This document shows, one piece after another, positions 62,965-64,000 of a stretch of 64,000 bases of DNA. Positions within the stretch are counted from its first letter, which is position 1. Each line of letters opens with the position of its first letter. Source of the stretch: Olleya sp. Bg11-27 (GTDB lineage Bacteria > Bacteroidota > Bacteroidia > Flavobacteriales > Flavobacteriaceae); NCBI RefSeq assembly GCF_002831645.1, contig NZ_CP025117.1:3797001-3861000 (forward strand), read 5' to 3'. The notes under the pieces were generated by a model. That model was not told the DNA's origin, ran no database searches, and was given only the letters and a program-made list of their open reading frames with translations. Position numbers and translations under genes: made by a program.

Positions 62965-63155
62965 GTTGCCAAAAAGGGCTATAATTAATACGGGTTTTGG
63001 CGCTTAACCTAAAGTTTAGGCATATTTACGAAGTCCGCCAAATCTTTTTGATTTGGCTTTATAAAGAAAAAGATAAAACAAAATAAAAAGTTTTGGCTAA
63101 GTGCTTAATCGGAAATTAATTACTTTTAATTCCCGTACTAACCATAGCCTAAACG
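62965..63155 (+). repeat. attC-like foldable cassette tail
   Basis: GGCTATAATTAATACGGG (62977-62994) pairs with CCCGTACTAACCATAGCC (63132-63149) at 14 of 18 positions. Inside are CCTAAAGTTTAGG (a small palindrome near 63010) and the two TTTGGC blocks. The layout is a long hairpin with unpaired interruptions, like attC. Confidence 0.6.
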
Positions 63156-63161
63156 TCAAAC

Positions 63162-63311
63162 AAACATCAATAAATCGTATAAAAAAAGCACAATCCTAAG
63201 ATTGTGCTTTTTTTATTTTATATAATACGACTTAAAAAGATTACTTTTTAGGAATCTCTTTTAATATCTCTAAAACAAAGTTCCAGTATTTTTGAGCAGA
63301 CGATATTTGTG
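63162..63311 (+). repeat. 150-bp direct repeat, right copy (native pepD 3' end plus terminator)
   Basis: Native partner of 62070-62219. It contains the pepD terminator (63180-63214) and the last 23 codons of pepD. Homology stops at 63312, inside the pepD coding region. Confidence 0.92.
63180..63214 (-). terminator. Terminator of pepD
   Basis: AGCACAATCCTAAGATTGTG hairpin flanked by A7 and T8, 27 bp beyond the pepD stop; also ends the last cassette from the left. Confidence 0.85.
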
Positions 63312-64000
63312 CACGCTCATCAGGACTATGTGCGCCTTTTATGTTTGGTCCAAAACTAATCATTTCCATATCTGGATAGTTTTGCCCTAAAATACCACAT
63401 TCTAAACCAGCGTGACATGCAGCAATATGTGCTTTTTCGCCATTTAACTTTTGGTATAAATTATCTAACACTTTTAATATAGCGCTATCCATGTTTGGTG
63501 TCCATCCTGGATAATCTCCTGACAGCTCAACCTCACAACCTGTAAGCTCAAATGCTGAACGTAACGTGTTTGCTAAGTCCATTTTACTACTTTCTACAGA
63601 GCTACGTGTTAAACACCCTATTTTTACGTGACCATCCTTAACAATTACTCGTGCAATGTTATTAGATGTTTCTACCAATTCTGGAATATCTGCACTCATA
63701 CGGAACACACCGTTTAAAGCAGCGTAAATAGCACGTGTTAATCCTTCTTGAACACCAAGATCCATCATTAGTTCTGGAGTTTCTGTTTTAGAGACTTCAA
63801 TCACTAAATCTGGTTCCATTGTTTTAAGTTCGGTTTTAATGCTATTACCTAACTCCTCCATTTCGCTGATAAAAGCAGCTTCGTGTACAGTGTCTATTGC
63901 AACTACTGCTCTACTTTCTCTTGGAATAGCGTTACGTAAACTTCCTCCATCAATTTCCGAAATACGTAAACCAAAGTTTTCAAAACCATCAAATAATAAA
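63241..64000 (-). CDS. pepD: Aminoacyl-histidine dipeptidase (M20), 5' part outside window
   Basis: The C-terminal 253 codons are visible; the frame is open to the right window edge, so an internal Met at 63861 is not the start. The visible part has the M20 features ISEIDGGSLRNAIPRES, a dimerisation region, and the C-terminal AACHAGLECGILG (metal-binding Glu) and GPNIKGAHSPDERA with the last metal His. It ends AQISSAQKYWNFVLEILKEI-PKK. Its 3' end is the source of the repeated tails in the array. Confidence 0.93.
   Translation of the reverse strand, partial: LLFDGFENFGLRISEIDGGSLRNAIPRESRAVVAIDTVHEAAFISEMEELGNSIKTELKTMEPDLVIEVSKTETPELMMDLGVQEGLTRAIYAALNGVFRMSADIPELVETSNNIARVIVKDGHVKIGCLTRSSVESSKMDLANTLRSAFELTGCEVELSGDYPGWTPNMDSAILKVLDNLYQKLNGEKAHIAACHAGLECGILGQNYPDMEMISFGPNIKGAHSPDERAQISSAQKYWNFVLEILKEIPKK

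Larger units (their letters stand above)
62353..63155 (+). mobile_element. Integron-type gene cassette (803 bp)
   Basis: Starts TTGGCAAC after CTACACG and ends CCTAAACG before TCAAAC. GTTGGCAAC at the left border (62352-62360) matches GTTGCCAA (62965-62972) after the gene as an inverted repeat (8 of 9). A folded tail follows. This is the cassette closest to intact pepD, so probably the newest. Confidence 0.65.

Noticed and set aside
48180-63311. Reading the repeated frames as a CRISPR array
   Set aside because: Repeats are 80-290 bp, diverged and separated by whole genes of 0.3-2 kb; no cas genes are present.
48000-64000. A classic integron with integrase gene
   Set aside because: No intI or other tyrosine recombinase is encoded in the window, and every cargo has its own promoter; only the cassette geometry is integron-like.

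Overview
The window is a low-GC chromosomal segment of a marine-type Flavobacteriaceae bacterium (Bacteroidota). Pointers are a GldI-type gliding lipoprotein, C-terminal sorting tails of the type IX secretion kind, a signal peptidase I with a long insertion, B12-dependent methylmalonyl-CoA mutase, AraC regulators with membrane N-termini, and promoters of the Bacteroidota type (TTTG, about 19-20 bp, TAnnTTTG).

Layout. 0-42 kb is mostly ordinary core genome. It holds a PspC/GIN-domain pair; trxB; a small envelope-stress cluster (YtxH, holin-like, DUF1328); a semialdehyde dehydrogenase; tRNA-Pro; udk, a FtsB/DivIC-like gene and the two methylmalonyl-CoA mutase subunits; an outer-membrane phospholipase; an esterase next to an AraC regulator; an S41 peptidase; and a secreted beta-helix protein. 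These are followed by the run parA-parB-DUF5683-dapB-lepB-wbqC, then on the minus strand two rhomboids, mutL, ribH and a TPR protein, then recF, two cold-shock genes, ndk, a DHH phosphoesterase, gldI and a cyclophilin-FKBP fusion. At 42.7-48.0 kb lies a tight minus-strand membrane operon (two PAP2 phosphatases, an ICMT-like methyltransferase, a four-repeat membrane protein and a D15-type outer-membrane protein) with an upstream AraC regulator.

48.0-63.3 kb is different and is the main discovery. Unrelated accessory genes (DUF3024, UPF0158, SnoaL-like, lipocalin-like, secreted proteins, hydrolase, msrA, EamA and several unknowns) are separated by diverged copies of one intergenic frame. The full frame is: a terminator hairpin; about 70 bp copied from the 3' end of pepD; about 55 bp of conserved spacer; a promoter (TTTG, 20 bp, TAACTTCG); and a conserved leader ending near TTCGCTAyACG. 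The intact pepD lies at the right end (63241 to beyond 64000, minus strand), and the copy nearest to it is a near-perfect 150-bp direct repeat 1,092 bp away. At least two cargo segments have integron-cassette geometry: they start at G|TT after the leader and end in long foldable tails. The first bases of each segment are complementary to the first bases of its own tail. No integrase gene is present in the window. I interpret the region as a cassette array in which every cargo gene has its own promoter and terminator, built up at the 3' end of pepD. Traces of the same promoter frame occur upstream of 41181 and possibly 18041.
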